Shown here in pieces: positions 9,111-17,999 of a stretch of DNA of 38,434 bases. The number at the start of each line of letters is the position of its first letter. Positions within the stretch are counted from its first letter, which is position 1. The position numbers were made by a program, and so were the translations under genes. The DNA comes from Marinomonas lutimaris (GTDB lineage: Bacteria > Pseudomonadota > Gammaproteobacteria > Pseudomonadales > Marinomonadaceae), in assembly GCF_019426345.1 (NCBI RefSeq), contig NZ_JAHLLW010000028.1:1-38434 (forward strand), given 5' to 3'. The notes under the pieces were generated by a model. The model was not told where the DNA came from. It saw only the letters and a list, made by a program, of their open reading frames with translations, and ran no database searches.

Positions 9111-9147
9111 CTAAATTGGATGCGCTAAATAAGCGCATCCAATTTAG
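9111..9147. terminator. 15-base perfect inverted repeat between convergent genes
   Basis: CTAAATTGGATGCGC (9111-9125) is repeated in inverted form at 9133-9147 around a seven-base loop. It lies between the stop of the MetF-like gene and the heptosyltransferase gene and includes the last codons of the latter. There is no T-run on either side, so it may block transcription or protect mRNA 3' ends rather than act as a classical intrinsic terminator. Confidence 0.5.
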
Positions 9148-10132
9148 CTAAAACCTGCTCAACATGAATATACTGCATAGCCTTAGGATCATGCACAGTC
9201 GTCGCCCAAGGCAACTCGCTTACAGGCTTGTTATATTCCTTCTCAGCAAGCTCCTCGTAAACACTAACGACATTCTCTATATCATTATAAGGCCCAGTAC
9301 GCTTCGGATTGGAAAGCGCATACAAACCCAATACTGGCGTTCCAACCAAAGTGGCAATGTGCGCAGGACCAGTATCTGGACTTACCACTAGTGAAGCACC
9401 TTTAATGAGAGTACACATAGCCTCAACCGAAGTTTTACCTACCAAGTTAATAACACCATCAATGTCAGCCTGAATATCCTGAGAAAAAGTCACTTCCAAC
9501 TCGGACGGCCCACCGGTTAAAACGGGCGTTAAACCTTTTTCTAGAATGCGTTTAACAACCGCCCGATTTCCTTCTAATGTCCAGTTCTTTTCAACTTTAG
9601 AACCACAAGGATTCACAACCACATAAGAGTCAGGTAAATCAAAATCGATTTCAGGTAGGGTTAATTGACATGGAAAAGCAACGTCCGTAACACCCAAAAC
9701 ACTGGCGACGGACAAAAAAGAGTCTAGTACATGGTAGCCTTTAGGCTCTGGCGCCAATTCATTCACAAACCAATTTTGTTTTTCACGCGACCGAGACAAA
9801 GAAAAACCAATACGCCTCTTCACCTTGAGCATTCGTGTCAAAACGCTCGATCTTGATGACCATTGCAAATGCAGTAGCGCGTCAAATGTGACATTTTTAA
9901 GTTTTGCTCTAAGCTCAAACATGCCAGAAAGCCCACTTTTTTTGTCATACTCGATAACGTCAACACCTGCTAGTAAGCGCACCAATCGAGCTTCCAACGG
10001 AGATGTAATCCAAGTAACCTTAGCGGTAGGATAAAGCTTCATCATAGCTTGCACTACGGCCACCGCATGACACACATCACCTAACGCAGACAATCGAACC
10101 ACTGCTATTTGTTGAATATCCTGTTGTTGCAT
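9125..10132 (-). CDS. opsX: Glycosyltransferase family 9, OpsX-like heptosyltransferase I
   Basis: This enzyme adds the first heptose to the Kdo of the lipooligosaccharide inner core, using ADP-heptose at the cytoplasmic face of the inner membrane. The N-terminus has the family signature VVRLSALGDVCHAVAVVQ (about 11-28), and the C-terminal half has the nucleotide-sugar site SPDTGPAHIATLVGTP (from 251). The DVCHA-VVQ and YDKKSG segments resemble Haemophilus OpsX, which acts on phosphorylated Kdo; the adjacent divergent kdkA supports this. The reading frame opens at a TTG at 10165, but the ATG at 10130-10132 (335 residues) follows a GAGGAAG ribosome site and matches the family start. OpsX versus WaaF-type specificity is inferred. 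Confidence 0.82.
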   Translation of the reverse strand: MQQQDIQQIAVVRLSALGDVCHAVAVVQAMMKLYPTAKVTWITSPLEARLVRLLAGVDVIEYDKKSGLSGMFELRAKLKNVTFDALLHLQWSSRSSVLTRMLKVKRRIGFSLSRSREKQNWFVNELAPEPKGYHVLDSFLSVASVLGVTDVAFPCQLTLPEIDFDLPDSYVVVNPCGSKVEKNWTLEGNRAVVKRILEKGLTPVLTGGPSELEVTFSQDIQADIDGVINLVGKTSVEAMCTLIKGASLVVSPDTGPAHIATLVGTPVLGLYALSNPKRTGPYNDIENVVSVYEELAEKEYNKPVSELPWATTVHDPKAMQYIHVEQVLAKLDALI

Positions 10133-10167
10133 GTCTTCCTCATTAAGGCTGCTTAAACTTGGCAAGT

Positions 10168-10173
10168 ATTATA
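10168..10173 (-). promoter_or_regulatory. Probable -10 box upstream of the heptosyltransferase gene
   Basis: The minus strand reads TATAAT 35 bases before the chosen heptosyltransferase ATG. No good -35 hexamer is seen at 16-18 bases. If used, the transcript start would lie just upstream of the alternative TTG codon, which fits translation from the downstream ATG. Confidence 0.35.
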
Positions 10174-10242
10174 GAATAGTCCCCTTTGAATGTGTCCAAA
10201 TTTATAGACATTACTAAGACCACATTATTTAAAGCGAGCAAA

Positions 10243-10953
10243 ATGCCACAAGCCATCAAAATATCGCCCAATACAATACTGTTAAAAAGCGACCCTACAT
10301 TACCGCTATCAGAGGCTTGGTTTGATCCAGAATTCTGGCAGTCACAACAAGCAGTAACTGGAACAGGAAATGGCCGAGGTGCAGTCTGGTTTATCAACAG
10401 TCAATTTGGAAAGTTTGTCATTCGACGCTACCGTCGAGGCGGACTCATCGCCAAGTTCAACAAAAGTCACTTTTTTTTTACTGGCCAAAAACTCACACGC
10501 CCTTGGCTTGAACTAAGTTTATTAGAGTATATGCGTTCGATAGACTTGCCCGTTCCACACCCTATTGGCGGCCTATATGTTCGCGAACAAGGCTTTTATC
10601 GCGGTGAGTTACTGACACAAACAATAGAAAACGCAAAAGATCTTTTTGACATTATTAAAACGGGAAGCAGCCATACCTTGAACTGGCAAGAAATTGGAGC
10701 TGTGGTTAAACGTTTCCACGACGAAGGTATTTATCACTCAGACTTAAACTGTCATAACATTATGATTGATCAAAACAACAAGGTTTGGCTTATTGATTTT
10801 GATAAATGCGAGCAAAGACCTCAGGATGAGAAATGGAAACAATCAAACATTGATCGATTAAAGCGATCGTTGGACAAGGAGTCCAACCTACACAATCAAT
10901 TCAATATTTCTGATGCGCAATGGCGCAACTTTTTGGAAGGCTACCGTGGCTAA
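10243..10953 (+). CDS. kdkA: 3-deoxy-D-manno-octulosonic acid (Kdo) kinase
   Basis: KdkA phosphorylates the 4-hydroxyl of the single Kdo on lipid IVA, as in Haemophilus and Vibrio. The protein has the family's kinase-like fold: GNGRGAVWF, the FVIRRYRRGG segment, LPVPHPIGG, the catalytic loop HSDLNCHN (165-172; D167, N172) and the metal-binding DFDK (185-188), followed by RLKRSLDKE. I chose the ATG at 10243-10245 (236 residues), close to the Haemophilus protein. In-frame TTG (10186) and GTG (10192) codons would add 19 or 17 residues. It diverges from the opsX-like gene, and its 3' end overlaps the acyltransferase start by eight bases. Confidence 0.92.
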   Translation: MPQAIKISPNTILLKSDPTLPLSEAWFDPEFWQSQQAVTGTGNGRGAVWFINSQFGKFVIRRYRRGGLIAKFNKSHFFFTGQKLTRPWLELSLLEYMRSIDLPVPHPIGGLYVREQGFYRGELLTQTIENAKDLFDIIKTGSSHTLNWQEIGAVVKRFHDEGIYHSDLNCHNIMIDQNNKVWLIDFDKCEQRPQDEKWKQSNIDRLKRSLDKESNLHNQFNISDAQWRNFLEGYRG

Positions 10954-11875
10954 AAAGATATCAACTCTAGACAAAAGCATCACTAACTACCTTGGCCCAA
11001 AACACTGGCTAAGCTGGTTCGCAATGGGAATCGCCTATGCACTAAGTTTCTTACCTTGGTCACTACAACAAGGGCTAGGAAAATACCTAGGCCGTACATT
11101 GCACGCTATTGCCAAAAGACGTCGCCACATATGCGATGTAAACTTACAAATTTGCTATCCAGAAATGAGTGAGAGCGAACGAAAAGCACTGACCAAAGCA
11201 CATTTTGAAAGCATGGGAAAAGGCACTATTGAAACTTTTTCCTCTTGGTTTCAAAGCCAGAAAAAGTTTCAATCACGAATCACTTTTGAAGGGAAAGATG
11301 TGGTAGAGCGAGTATTGGCTAAAGGCCGCGGCTGCATCCTGATTAGCGGCCATTTTTCTTCTCTCGACTTTTGTGGAAGCCAAATGCCGCGCTTTATCGA
11401 CGCTCATCCTATTTATAAATTACAAACCAACCCTGTAATGAACTGGGTAATGGAACGCCAACGCAAAGCAATTTTTTCTAAAACCATCGAACGCACCAAC
11501 ATGCGCGAAGTACTAAAATCTCTCAAGCAAAATAAAGCCGTCTGGTACGCCGTCGACCAGGATTACGGTAGAAAAAACTCTGTCTTCGCGCCTTTTTATG
11601 GCCGCCAATGCGCAACCATCGCTCACATTGGACGCATAGCGAATATGACCAATGCACCCGTTGTACTTTACGACTATGGAAGAACGGAAAACGGCTACCT
11701 TCTAAAGTTAACCGAAGTCGAAAACTACCCAAGCCAAGATGATGTTGAAAACGCGACTAGAATTAATGAATTGATGGAAAAGGTTATAGCACCTAAAAAA
11801 GAACAATATTATTGGACACACAGACGCTTCAAAACTCAGCCAATAAAAGGCGACCCATCACCTTACGACAAATAA
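10946..11875 (+). CDS. lpxL: Lipid A late acyltransferase (LpxL/HtrB family)
   Basis: It transfers a secondary acyl chain from acyl-ACP to Kdo-lipid IVA at the inner membrane. A membrane segment (about 22-42) precedes the family acyltransferase domain with the catalytic HX4D motif HFSSLD (H136, D141), a RRRHICDVNLQICYPE region and WYAVDQDYG. The start is GTG at 10946-10948, five bases after GGAAGG and overlapping the last eight bases of kdkA. This gives 309 residues, close to E. coli LpxL (306). An upstream in-frame ATG at 10913 would overlap kdkA by 41 bases and lacks a ribosome site. Acyl chain length and the position acylated cannot be read from the sequence. Confidence 0.92.
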   Translation: MAKKISTLDKSITNYLGPKHWLSWFAMGIAYALSFLPWSLQQGLGKYLGRTLHAIAKRRRHICDVNLQICYPEMSESERKALTKAHFESMGKGTIETFSSWFQSQKKFQSRITFEGKDVVERVLAKGRGCILISGHFSSLDFCGSQMPRFIDAHPIYKLQTNPVMNWVMERQRKAIFSKTIERTNMREVLKSLKQNKAVWYAVDQDYGRKNSVFAPFYGRQCATIAHIGRIANMTNAPVVLYDYGRTENGYLLKLTEVENYPSQDDVENATRINELMEKVIAPKKEQYYWTHRRFKTQPIKGDPSPYDK

Positions 11876-11882
11876 AAAAAAA

Positions 11883-11915
11883 CCACTGGGAGACACAAAC
11901 TTCCAGTGGCTTTTT
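11883..11915. terminator. Intrinsic terminator after lpxL
   Basis: A 10-base stem with one G-U pair (11883-11892 with 11900-11909) and a seven-base loop is followed after one C by five T. A run of A precedes it at 11874-11882, so it may also serve the convergent monooxygenase gene on the minus strand. Confidence 0.88.
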
Positions 11916-11947
11916 GATACATTTTATAGACTGTCACTCTTTTTAGG

Positions 11948-12931
11948 TTACAGACTATCTCTCACTTCAGCCATCAAACGCAATGATTTTAACCTTGCTT
12001 CAGAATCATGGATTGGCATAGAAATAATCAACTCATCAACCTTTGTTGAATCAATAAAACTCTCTAACTGAAAGGCAACAGATTCCTTTGATCCTACAAT
12101 AGCGTACTGCAACATATGCTCAACCATGTGCTTCTCGCTCGGCGACCATATGCCATCCATACTATCAACCGGTTTTGCAAAAGGAAGGTTTCGGCTACGA
12201 CGCAAATTAACGAATTGCTGCTGAGCAGAGGTAAATAAATATCTCGCCTCTTCGTCTGTATCCGCTACGACAGCCATGACTCCAGCCATGGTATGAGGTT
12301 TAGAAAGTTGCTCGGAAACTTTGAAGTTACGACGATATACAGTGAGCGCTTGAATTAATTGATCAGGTGCAAAATGCGAAGCAAAGGAATATGGCAAGCC
12401 AAATTCAGCAGCAACCTGAGCACTATATAAACTCGAGCCCAACATCCACAAAGGCACATGAGTACCGCGACCGGGAACAGCCATAATCCCCTGATCGCCA
12501 TCACCTAGCAATCGCTGTAACTCCAAAACATCATCTGGGTAACTATCAACAGAAGCGTCCATATTGCGACGAAGTGCTCTTGCTGTTTGCATATCTGTAC
12601 CTGGCGCTCGCCCCAAACCTAAATCGATACGACCAGGATAAAGCTCTGCCAAGGTACCAAATTGCTCAGCGATAACTAGAGGGGAGTGATTCGGTAGCAT
12701 GATACCACCCGAACCAATGCGAATCTTTGAAGTTGCTGCGCCAAGGTGAGACAACACAACAGAAGTTGCTGAACTTGCCACACCAGCCATTCCATGATGC
12801 TCAGCCAGCCAAAAGCGCTCATAATTAAGCTCTTCCGCTGCAACCACCATACGACGACTCAAAGCCAAGGAATCAGCAACAGAATGCCCCTCAGCAACAG
12901 GCGCTAAATCCAGTATCGAAAATGGAACCAT
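11948..12931 (-). CDS. Luciferase-like (LLM class) flavin-dependent monooxygenase
   Basis: A 327-residue TIM-barrel protein of the bacterial luciferase-like family, group MsnO8/YhbW type. It shows [12 protein letters not shown] at the N-terminus, [11 protein letters not shown] (38-48), [29 protein letters not shown] flavin-site residues (70-93) and [13 protein letters not shown] (99-111). Such proteins use reduced FMN supplied by a separate reductase. The substrate is unknown. It stands alone, convergent with lpxL. Confidence 0.9.
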   Translation of the reverse strand: MVPFSILDLAPVAEGHSVADSLALSRRMVVAAEELNYERFWLAEHHGMAGVASSATSVVLSHLGAATSKIRIGSGGIMLPNHSPLVIAEQFGTLAELYPGRIDLGLGRAPGTDMQTARALRRNMDASVDSYPDDVLELQRLLGDGDQGIMAVPGRGTHVPLWMLGSSLYSAQVAAEFGLPYSFASHFAPDQLIQALTVYRRNFKVSEQLSKPHTMAGVMAVVADTDEEARYLFTSAQQQFVNLRRSRNLPFAKPVDSMDGIWSPSEKHMVEHMLQYAIVGSKESVAFQLESFIDSTKVDELIISMPIHDSEARLKSLRLMAEVRDSL

Positions 12932-13052
12932 AGTACTTACCTAATAAATAAAGAATATTCCTACTATTTAGGACTCATAAGCGAAAGTTACAAGCACTCA
13001 ATCATGCAGAAAATGCAGAAGCGCTTATCCCTTTCACTAAGAGCTAATATTC

Positions 13053-15401
13053 CTACCTATTTTCTAAGCGGTTATAATCCAAAATGCCACTTTCTCTTGG
13101 GCGATCTATTTTATTTAAATTGCCAATTGCATCACTCACAAACCAAAAATTAGGATGAGTGCGACGAATACCGAAGCTATCCAAAAGAGCTGAATAGTCT
13201 TCTTTTGTCTTAAGATTCGCCACTTGGTTTGCCCAATTAATCAACTCACTTTCTTCAACCTGCATCAGAACATTAGGGTAATCACCTAAAACGCCCTTCA
13301 CTAAGGTAACACCATCCTCTTCAGGCAGACGCGTAGCCTCTTCATCTAATAAACTTGAAATATTAGCGTGAGCTTTGTTATGAATCATACTGATAACATC
13401 AAGCGGAACGCCCTGCTTAGTCACTAACACGGTCGCTACATTAGGCAAGTTAACCAAACCGCCACCGCGTACTGCTTGCAGTTTATATAAAGCATTACGT
13501 TGATCCAGCGTCAGCTTGCTTTGCTCTAAGTCGTAACTATGATCAAGCACTGCAGATAACTTATCCCGAAGCTTTTCATATAACTCAGACTGATGATCAT
13601 CCGTCTTATACTGAACCTGCGTTTGACTATCTACTTTAATGTAATCACTAAATATATAGTCCTTTATTGTTTGATTTACATCTCGGTACCAATACTTTCG
13701 GATCGACTCGCGATCTTCTTTTGGAAGTAGAAGCAAAAAGTTCATTTCCCCTTCCATGCGCAAAAAGTCCATATATAAACGTGTCACTAATTGATGGCCG
13801 ACATTGCCATACACATCAAAACCTGCAACCAACAAGTAATGAATACGCTCTAGCAACGGATAATCAATCACCCAAGCCGTTTTAGGGTATTGACCAACCA
13901 TCCCCTTTACAACTGACGCATTGTCAAAATGACGAAAAATGGTTAGGGCCGCATTCTGATTATTTCCATCTCCATCCCAAATAACACTCAAATCTAAAGG
14001 AATAGTCTTACCGACTTCTTTTTCAATTAGTGCCGCTTTAGCGGATAGGTAGGACTTTTGCTGCTCAGAAAAAGTAATCCAAGAGGTCGGTGACAGGGTG
14101 TTACTAGAACCAATAGCAGGTAAATCTAAATTCTGCACTTGATCTTCTAAATAATCTGCGGAGCCTTTGTTATAAGCAACTTCAGGATCAAGAAAATACA
14201 CCCAAAACTGTTCATTAATCACATTAACAGCAACCTGCCCACGACAAACCGGCCCTTTAATAAATGACATGATTGTTTTTTGCGAATGATCCAGCAAGAA
14301 ACGATAACGCCCATAGGCCGGAATTTCACGAAAAGTTTTAAAAGGGTTAGTAGCCACTTCAGGCGCATAACCAGGATCTCTTGTTACTTCATAATCCTCC
14401 CCATAAAAATAAGACTGCCAGCGAGCATATCTCGCCTCATCTAATTGCATAGGGATATGGTTTTTTTGCACTTTGACTTCTGGGTCAGCCCAAAGTCGAT
14501 AATAAACATGATCTACGCCCGGCGGGTCATAAGGGCGACGTGTAGCAATGCGATCGATTGGCTCGCCTGGTGGCGTTTTGGAACGCACTAGCTGAAAACG
14601 AAATTCTTCCCCATCACCTAAATATAAACTGTATAAATAGAGGTGCTCAAAGATATAACGAGAAACCAATCGACCTTTTAAATCATCACCGTTTAAACGT
14701 GACTCCCATAAAGCCACTTGCTGCTGTAGCTTGATAGGCAAAGACTTAGCGTCAGGCATCTTTCCACCTTTTGCCAACCAACGTGTCAATACATCATATT
14801 CATCCGCACTAAGCGCCGGAAGACCATAAGGCATCCCCCAATCAGGGTAATCCTGCTCAAACTGCTGATAGTTTTCAATGCTGACGCACTGCTGATCACG
14901 AGCAAGTGAGAAGTCATAGCTATCCGGCAAAACAGGCTGAGTAAAATCACCTTGTTTCGCTCGTAGCGCAATCGCTCGATATAATAAACTGCCTTGCAAA
15001 TTAGCAGAAGGTGATTGTTCTCGTTCGTTTAAGACAGGGTGAAAACCTTTTGATCGCCATTCATCGGTACTTTTTGCATCAATAAACAAACGTGTTGGAG
15101 AAGCGGCCAATAGACGGGTGCCGTCATAAACAAGGTCTTTTGAGCCTCCTCTCTCAATACCTTCGGAGGCAGTAAATTTCAGTTGGCATGGCGCATCGTA
15201 ACAAGCATGACAAGAAACACAGCGACTATCTAGGATAGGTTTCACTTGTTCATTATAAAACGCAGTATCAGTATCACTAACCTCAGCGACACGATTTTCG
15301 GGACTTTGTGTCCCAAACATATTATCGAATTGATGTGTTGCATAGGCCGCACAGCCAGAAATCAGCAAAAGCGAACAAAGAAGGGTTAACCACCGAGACA
15401 T
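13053..15401 (-). CDS. cti: Fatty acid cis/trans isomerase
   Basis: Cti converts cis-unsaturated acyl chains of membrane phospholipids to trans, a fast response to solvents, heat or salt in Pseudomonas, Vibrio and relatives. It works in the periplasm and needs a c-type heme. The haem motif CVSCH is at 61-65, and the rest matches the family in length (782 residues) and order, including GMPYGLPALSADEYDVLTRWLAKGG. I chose the ATG at 15399-15401, seven bases after GAGGAA; upstream ATGs add 16 or fewer residues without a ribosome site. The signal peptide ends LISGC (C17), which fits a lipobox, so it may be membrane-anchored. It is monocistronic. Confidence 0.95.
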   Translation of the reverse strand: MSRWLTLLCSLLLISGCAAYATHQFDNMFGTQSPENRVAEVSDTDTAFYNEQVKPILDSRCVSCHACYDAPCQLKFTASEGIERGGSKDLVYDGTRLLAASPTRLFIDAKSTDEWRSKGFHPVLNEREQSPSANLQGSLLYRAIALRAKQGDFTQPVLPDSYDFSLARDQQCVSIENYQQFEQDYPDWGMPYGLPALSADEYDVLTRWLAKGGKMPDAKSLPIKLQQQVALWESRLNGDDLKGRLVSRYIFEHLYLYSLYLGDGEEFRFQLVRSKTPPGEPIDRIATRRPYDPPGVDHVYYRLWADPEVKVQKNHIPMQLDEARYARWQSYFYGEDYEVTRDPGYAPEVATNPFKTFREIPAYGRYRFLLDHSQKTIMSFIKGPVCRGQVAVNVINEQFWVYFLDPEVAYNKGSADYLEDQVQNLDLPAIGSSNTLSPTSWITFSEQQKSYLSAKAALIEKEVGKTIPLDLSVIWDGDGNNQNAALTIFRHFDNASVVKGMVGQYPKTAWVIDYPLLERIHYLLVAGFDVYGNVGHQLVTRLYMDFLRMEGEMNFLLLLPKEDRESIRKYWYRDVNQTIKDYIFSDYIKVDSQTQVQYKTDDHQSELYEKLRDKLSAVLDHSYDLEQSKLTLDQRNALYKLQAVRGGGLVNLPNVATVLVTKQGVPLDVISMIHNKAHANISSLLDEEATRLPEEDGVTLVKGVLGDYPNVLMQVEESELINWANQVANLKTKEDYSALLDSFGIRRTHPNFWFVSDAIGNLNKIDRPRESGILDYNRLENR

Positions 15402-15544
15402 AAAAAGGTTCCTCATTTTCCATTTCATCTTATTCGCGAAGCACTCCATCCCTATAATGTCACAAGATCACGGCCAGCCAGACGGTATAAATTATTTTAG
15501 ACCTTTATAAAAAAAACGAGTTTATAAAGGCTATAAATGTAAAT

Positions 15545-15570
15545 AAAAAAACGCCCATAAGGCGTTTTTT
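15545..15570 (-). terminator. Intrinsic terminator after the acidic two-module gene
   Basis: ACGCC (15551-15555) pairs with GGCGT (15561-15565) around a CATAA loop, flanked by an A-run and a T-run that also pair. On the minus strand it lies 35 bases past the stop of the gene at 15605-16204. Confidence 0.8.
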
Positions 15571-15604
15571 AAACTAAACGTTCAAAGAAAGATAGAATAC
15601 TAGG

Positions 15605-16204
15605 TTATTCGTCGTCTACTATTCCGTCATCTGGATAATTATCCGATAACTCATAAGCATCGTCGCCCATATCATCGTTTGCTAGTAGCAAAGCATCTTC
15701 ATAAGCTCCGCCAAACTCAATACGAGTAATATCGTATAAATCGTATTCAAACGTGTCATCAAACCAACGTGCATCTGAGCCGATTTCTTCTAATTCATAA
15801 GTAACAGCATCAGCGCGAACAACGCGGCCAATCTCACAGCTATCTGGTTCAATTTCTTCACGATGAAGCGTGACCAAACCAAATTCTTCGCTGATATCGA
15901 TTAACAATACCGCTAGGTCTTCAAGCTCAACTTCAGGATCAACCACCTCTTCACCACGAAGCGCCAATACTTTTTTCTGAAAATCATTAAAGGGAGCCGG
16001 ATGAGCAAAGTCACTAATGTCCTCTAAAAAGAGAATTTGATAGCCATTAAGACGAACACTATCATCCACTAATTGGAGCAAAACCATTTCTTCGTTGGCA
16101 TCCACAACAAAACCGTCAGTCCAGCCATCTGGTCCATCCAATTCTTCACGAAAAATGCGAACAACATTATTTCGAGTGCGGGCTTTTTCCAATTCGATGA
16201 GCAT
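15605..16204 (-). CDS. Acidic protein of unknown function with two related modules
   Basis: I do not recognise a named family. The 199-residue protein is strongly acidic, with no signal peptide or membrane segment. Two segments align with each other, residues 13-66 and 109-164. Both share the pattern V-x3-REE(L/I), a G-x-VV-x-A strand, then after about 25 residues an (E/Y)D-I-x-x(I/F) ending, which suggests an internal duplication of a small beta-rich (perhaps Sm-like) domain. The last 20 residues are nearly all acidic or polar. A strong AGGGAG ribosome site precedes the ATG. It lies downstream of the yacL-like gene (88-base gap) and has its own terminator. Confidence 0.7.
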   Translation of the reverse strand: MLIELEKARTRNNVVRIFREELDGPDGWTDGFVVDANEEMVLLQLVDDSVRLNGYQILFLEDISDFAHPAPFNDFQKKVLALRGEEVVDPEVELEDLAVLLIDISEEFGLVTLHREEIEPDSCEIGRVVRADAVTYELEEIGSDARWFDDTFEYDLYDITRIEFGGAYEDALLLANDDMGDDAYELSDNYPDDGIVDDE

Positions 16205-16292
16205 ATCGGCTCCCTAAAAAACGTAAAAAAAATAAACAAGCGCTAGTTTAAACCCAGCCAGCGCAAGGAACAACTATCCTAACACTTTAGAA

Positions 16293-16673
16293 TTACTGCA
16301 ACACTTCATGCCAATTTTCGATCATGTTAATCAGATCTTCCAAGCCACATTCTGCTTGAATACCATCGGTCGACGTTTGATAAAAACTTTCTTGAGTATC
16401 AAACATCGCTTTTATTTCTTCTTCTGCTGAGTCTAGATCGACTTGTCGAGAGACTGACACACCTTCTTCGCTCAGAATAACATCAAAAGGGCCATGCTTA
16501 AATTCCGTGGTTTCTTTCTCTGTTTCTGCTAAACGAGCCGCCATTAGCACTCGTTGAATACTTTCTAAATCACGTACGTATTCAGATACCCATTCGCCAA
16601 TTGCAGCAAATTCATACCCGGTATAAATACGATAAACATTTTCGTCCTGATCAAAGGCAATTTCATAATCCAT
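16293..16673 (-). CDS. yacL: YacL family protein (UPF0231)
   Basis: A 126-residue protein matching the UPF0231/YacL pattern. It begins MDYEIAFD, then has GYEFAAIGEW (E. coli GHEVVGHW), a helical middle, an acidic segment and a C-terminal CGLEDLINMIENW that matches CGVEDFLQVV. The function is unknown. The reading frame also has a GTG at 16686-16688 that shares GTGA with the upstream GTPase stop, but the ATG at 16671-16673 matches the family start and has GAGG nine bases upstream. Its close position after the RbgA-type GTPase gene suggests co-transcription. Confidence 0.78.
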   Translation of the reverse strand: MDYEIAFDQDENVYRIYTGYEFAAIGEWVSEYVRDLESIQRVLMAARLAETEKETTEFKHGPFDVILSEEGVSVSRQVDLDSAEEEIKAMFDTQESFYQTSTDGIQAECGLEDLINMIENWHEVLQ

Positions 16674-16684
16674 GACCGTGAACC

Positions 16685-17713
16685 TCACTGTTTGTCATCT
16701 ATGTTCTCATCTTGCTGAATAGTTTGAGCTTGTTCTGTTGATTCCGCTTGTTCCAGTGATTGAGCATTACGATAAGCGCGATTGCTTGCTTGCTGACGTT
16801 GTGGAACAGCGGCCGCCAATCGAGCTTGCCTTTCGGCTTCTTTTTTCGCTTTAGCTTCTTCAACTAAACGCTCTTCATGAGCAATCATTTCCGGTGTTTC
16901 CATGACATAAGGACCAATAGCGCCAGTTCTTACATCATTTAAAAATACTTCAGCTGCTTTATGCATATCGACTTTACCGCCTGCACGTAAAGCGCCACGC
17001 TTAGAGCCAATCACCTTCAGCACTTCATACGGGTCTGCAGAGATTTCTTTCAATTTATAACGTGTTGTCAGCGACTCTAAATAATCGGCGATAAAAAATT
17101 TCAAGCCCGCCAAAGCCACATCTTCATAATCAATTGCCGTATCACGAACGGCACCTGTTACAGCCAAACGATAGCTAGCATCAGGGTTTTCAATTTTTGG
17201 CCACAAAATTCCAGGCGTGTCTAATATCTGAAAGCCATTTGTTACTTTCAATTTTTGCTGCGACTTAGTAACAGCAGGCTCATCACCTACTTTTGCCACT
17301 CGACGACCCAACAAGGCATTCATTAAGCTGGACTTGCCAACATTAGGAATACCAGCAATCATGGCTCTAATCGGTTTTTCAGCACTGCCTCGATGAGGAA
17401 CCATCTGGCTCACCCACTGGCTTATTCTACTTACATCTGCTTTGTCTAGCGTGGAAAAAGGATGAGCTAAAACAGACTCATTACCACGCCAGTGCTCTAA
17501 CCATAAGTCTAGTCTAGCTTTGTCAGCTAAGTCTTTTTTATTCAAAAGACGAAGAACAGGAACATCTCCACGCAAAGTATTAAGCATGGGATTCTGGCTG
17601 GAATCGGGGATACGGGCATCCAATACCTCGATAACGATATCTACTTGCGTCATGACTTCTTCGATTTCTCGACGCGCTTTATTCATGTGCCCTGGATACC
17701 ACTGAACGCTCAA
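16685..17713 (-). CDS. Circularly permuted ribosome-biogenesis GTPase, RbgA/YlqF type
   Basis: A GTPase of the YlqF/RbgA group, known to act in late large-subunit assembly. The G motifs are in permuted order: G4 NKKD (58-61), then G1 GIPNVGKSS (121-129), G2 threonine near T149 and G3 DTPG (165-168). The N-terminal WYPGHMNKA matches the family. After the helical C-terminal domain, the last 60 or so residues are a charged and Gln-rich tail longer than in B. subtilis RbgA. The start is TTG at 17711-17713, five bases after GGGGAG. It is first in a run with yacL and the acidic two-module gene. Confidence 0.93.
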   Translation of the reverse strand: MSVQWYPGHMNKARREIEEVMTQVDIVIEVLDARIPDSSQNPMLNTLRGDVPVLRLLNKKDLADKARLDLWLEHWRGNESVLAHPFSTLDKADVSRISQWVSQMVPHRGSAEKPIRAMIAGIPNVGKSSLMNALLGRRVAKVGDEPAVTKSQQKLKVTNGFQILDTPGILWPKIENPDASYRLAVTGAVRDTAIDYEDVALAGLKFFIADYLESLTTRYKLKEISADPYEVLKVIGSKRGALRAGGKVDMHKAAEVFLNDVRTGAIGPYVMETPEMIAHEERLVEEAKAKKEAERQARLAAAVPQRQQASNRAYRNAQSLEQAESTEQAQTIQQDENIDDKQ

Positions 17714-17792
17714 CCTAACTCCCCTATTCTAACCAAGTCTTTTTCGGTGGCGGATTCTACCACAAGTTCCCACAAGAGAGAGATAAAATACT

Positions 17793-17999
17793 GTGCACCT
17801 AACTCTCATATATTTATTGGACTTTTATTGCAGTGATCAGCTCGAATCTGACCTACATCAAGGTGACTCAGCAGAAAATATCTATACTCGTCCATTCCAG
17901 ATAGACAAAAGCAAGGAATCTGCACCTAGCTTAATTGGCTTATCTGGTTGTTCTCTCGATCGGGCCCGCTATGAACTAATAGCAAAAAGGCCCATTTAG
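17793..17999 (+). CDS. Small protein of unknown function
   Basis: A 68-residue ORF starting at GTG, about nine bases after GAGAGA. I recognise no family. The C-terminal half (SAPSLIGLSGCSLDRARYEL) looks like ordinary folded-protein sequence with natural codon use rather than a chance frame. The strongest support is positional: a textbook intrinsic terminator starts at the last base of its TAG, and the stop overlaps that of convergent acpH by two bases. It is divergent from the RbgA-type gene. Confidence 0.55.
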   Translation: MHLTLIYLLDFYCSDQLESDLHQGDSAENIYTRPFQIDKSKESAPSLIGLSGCSLDRARYELIAKRPI

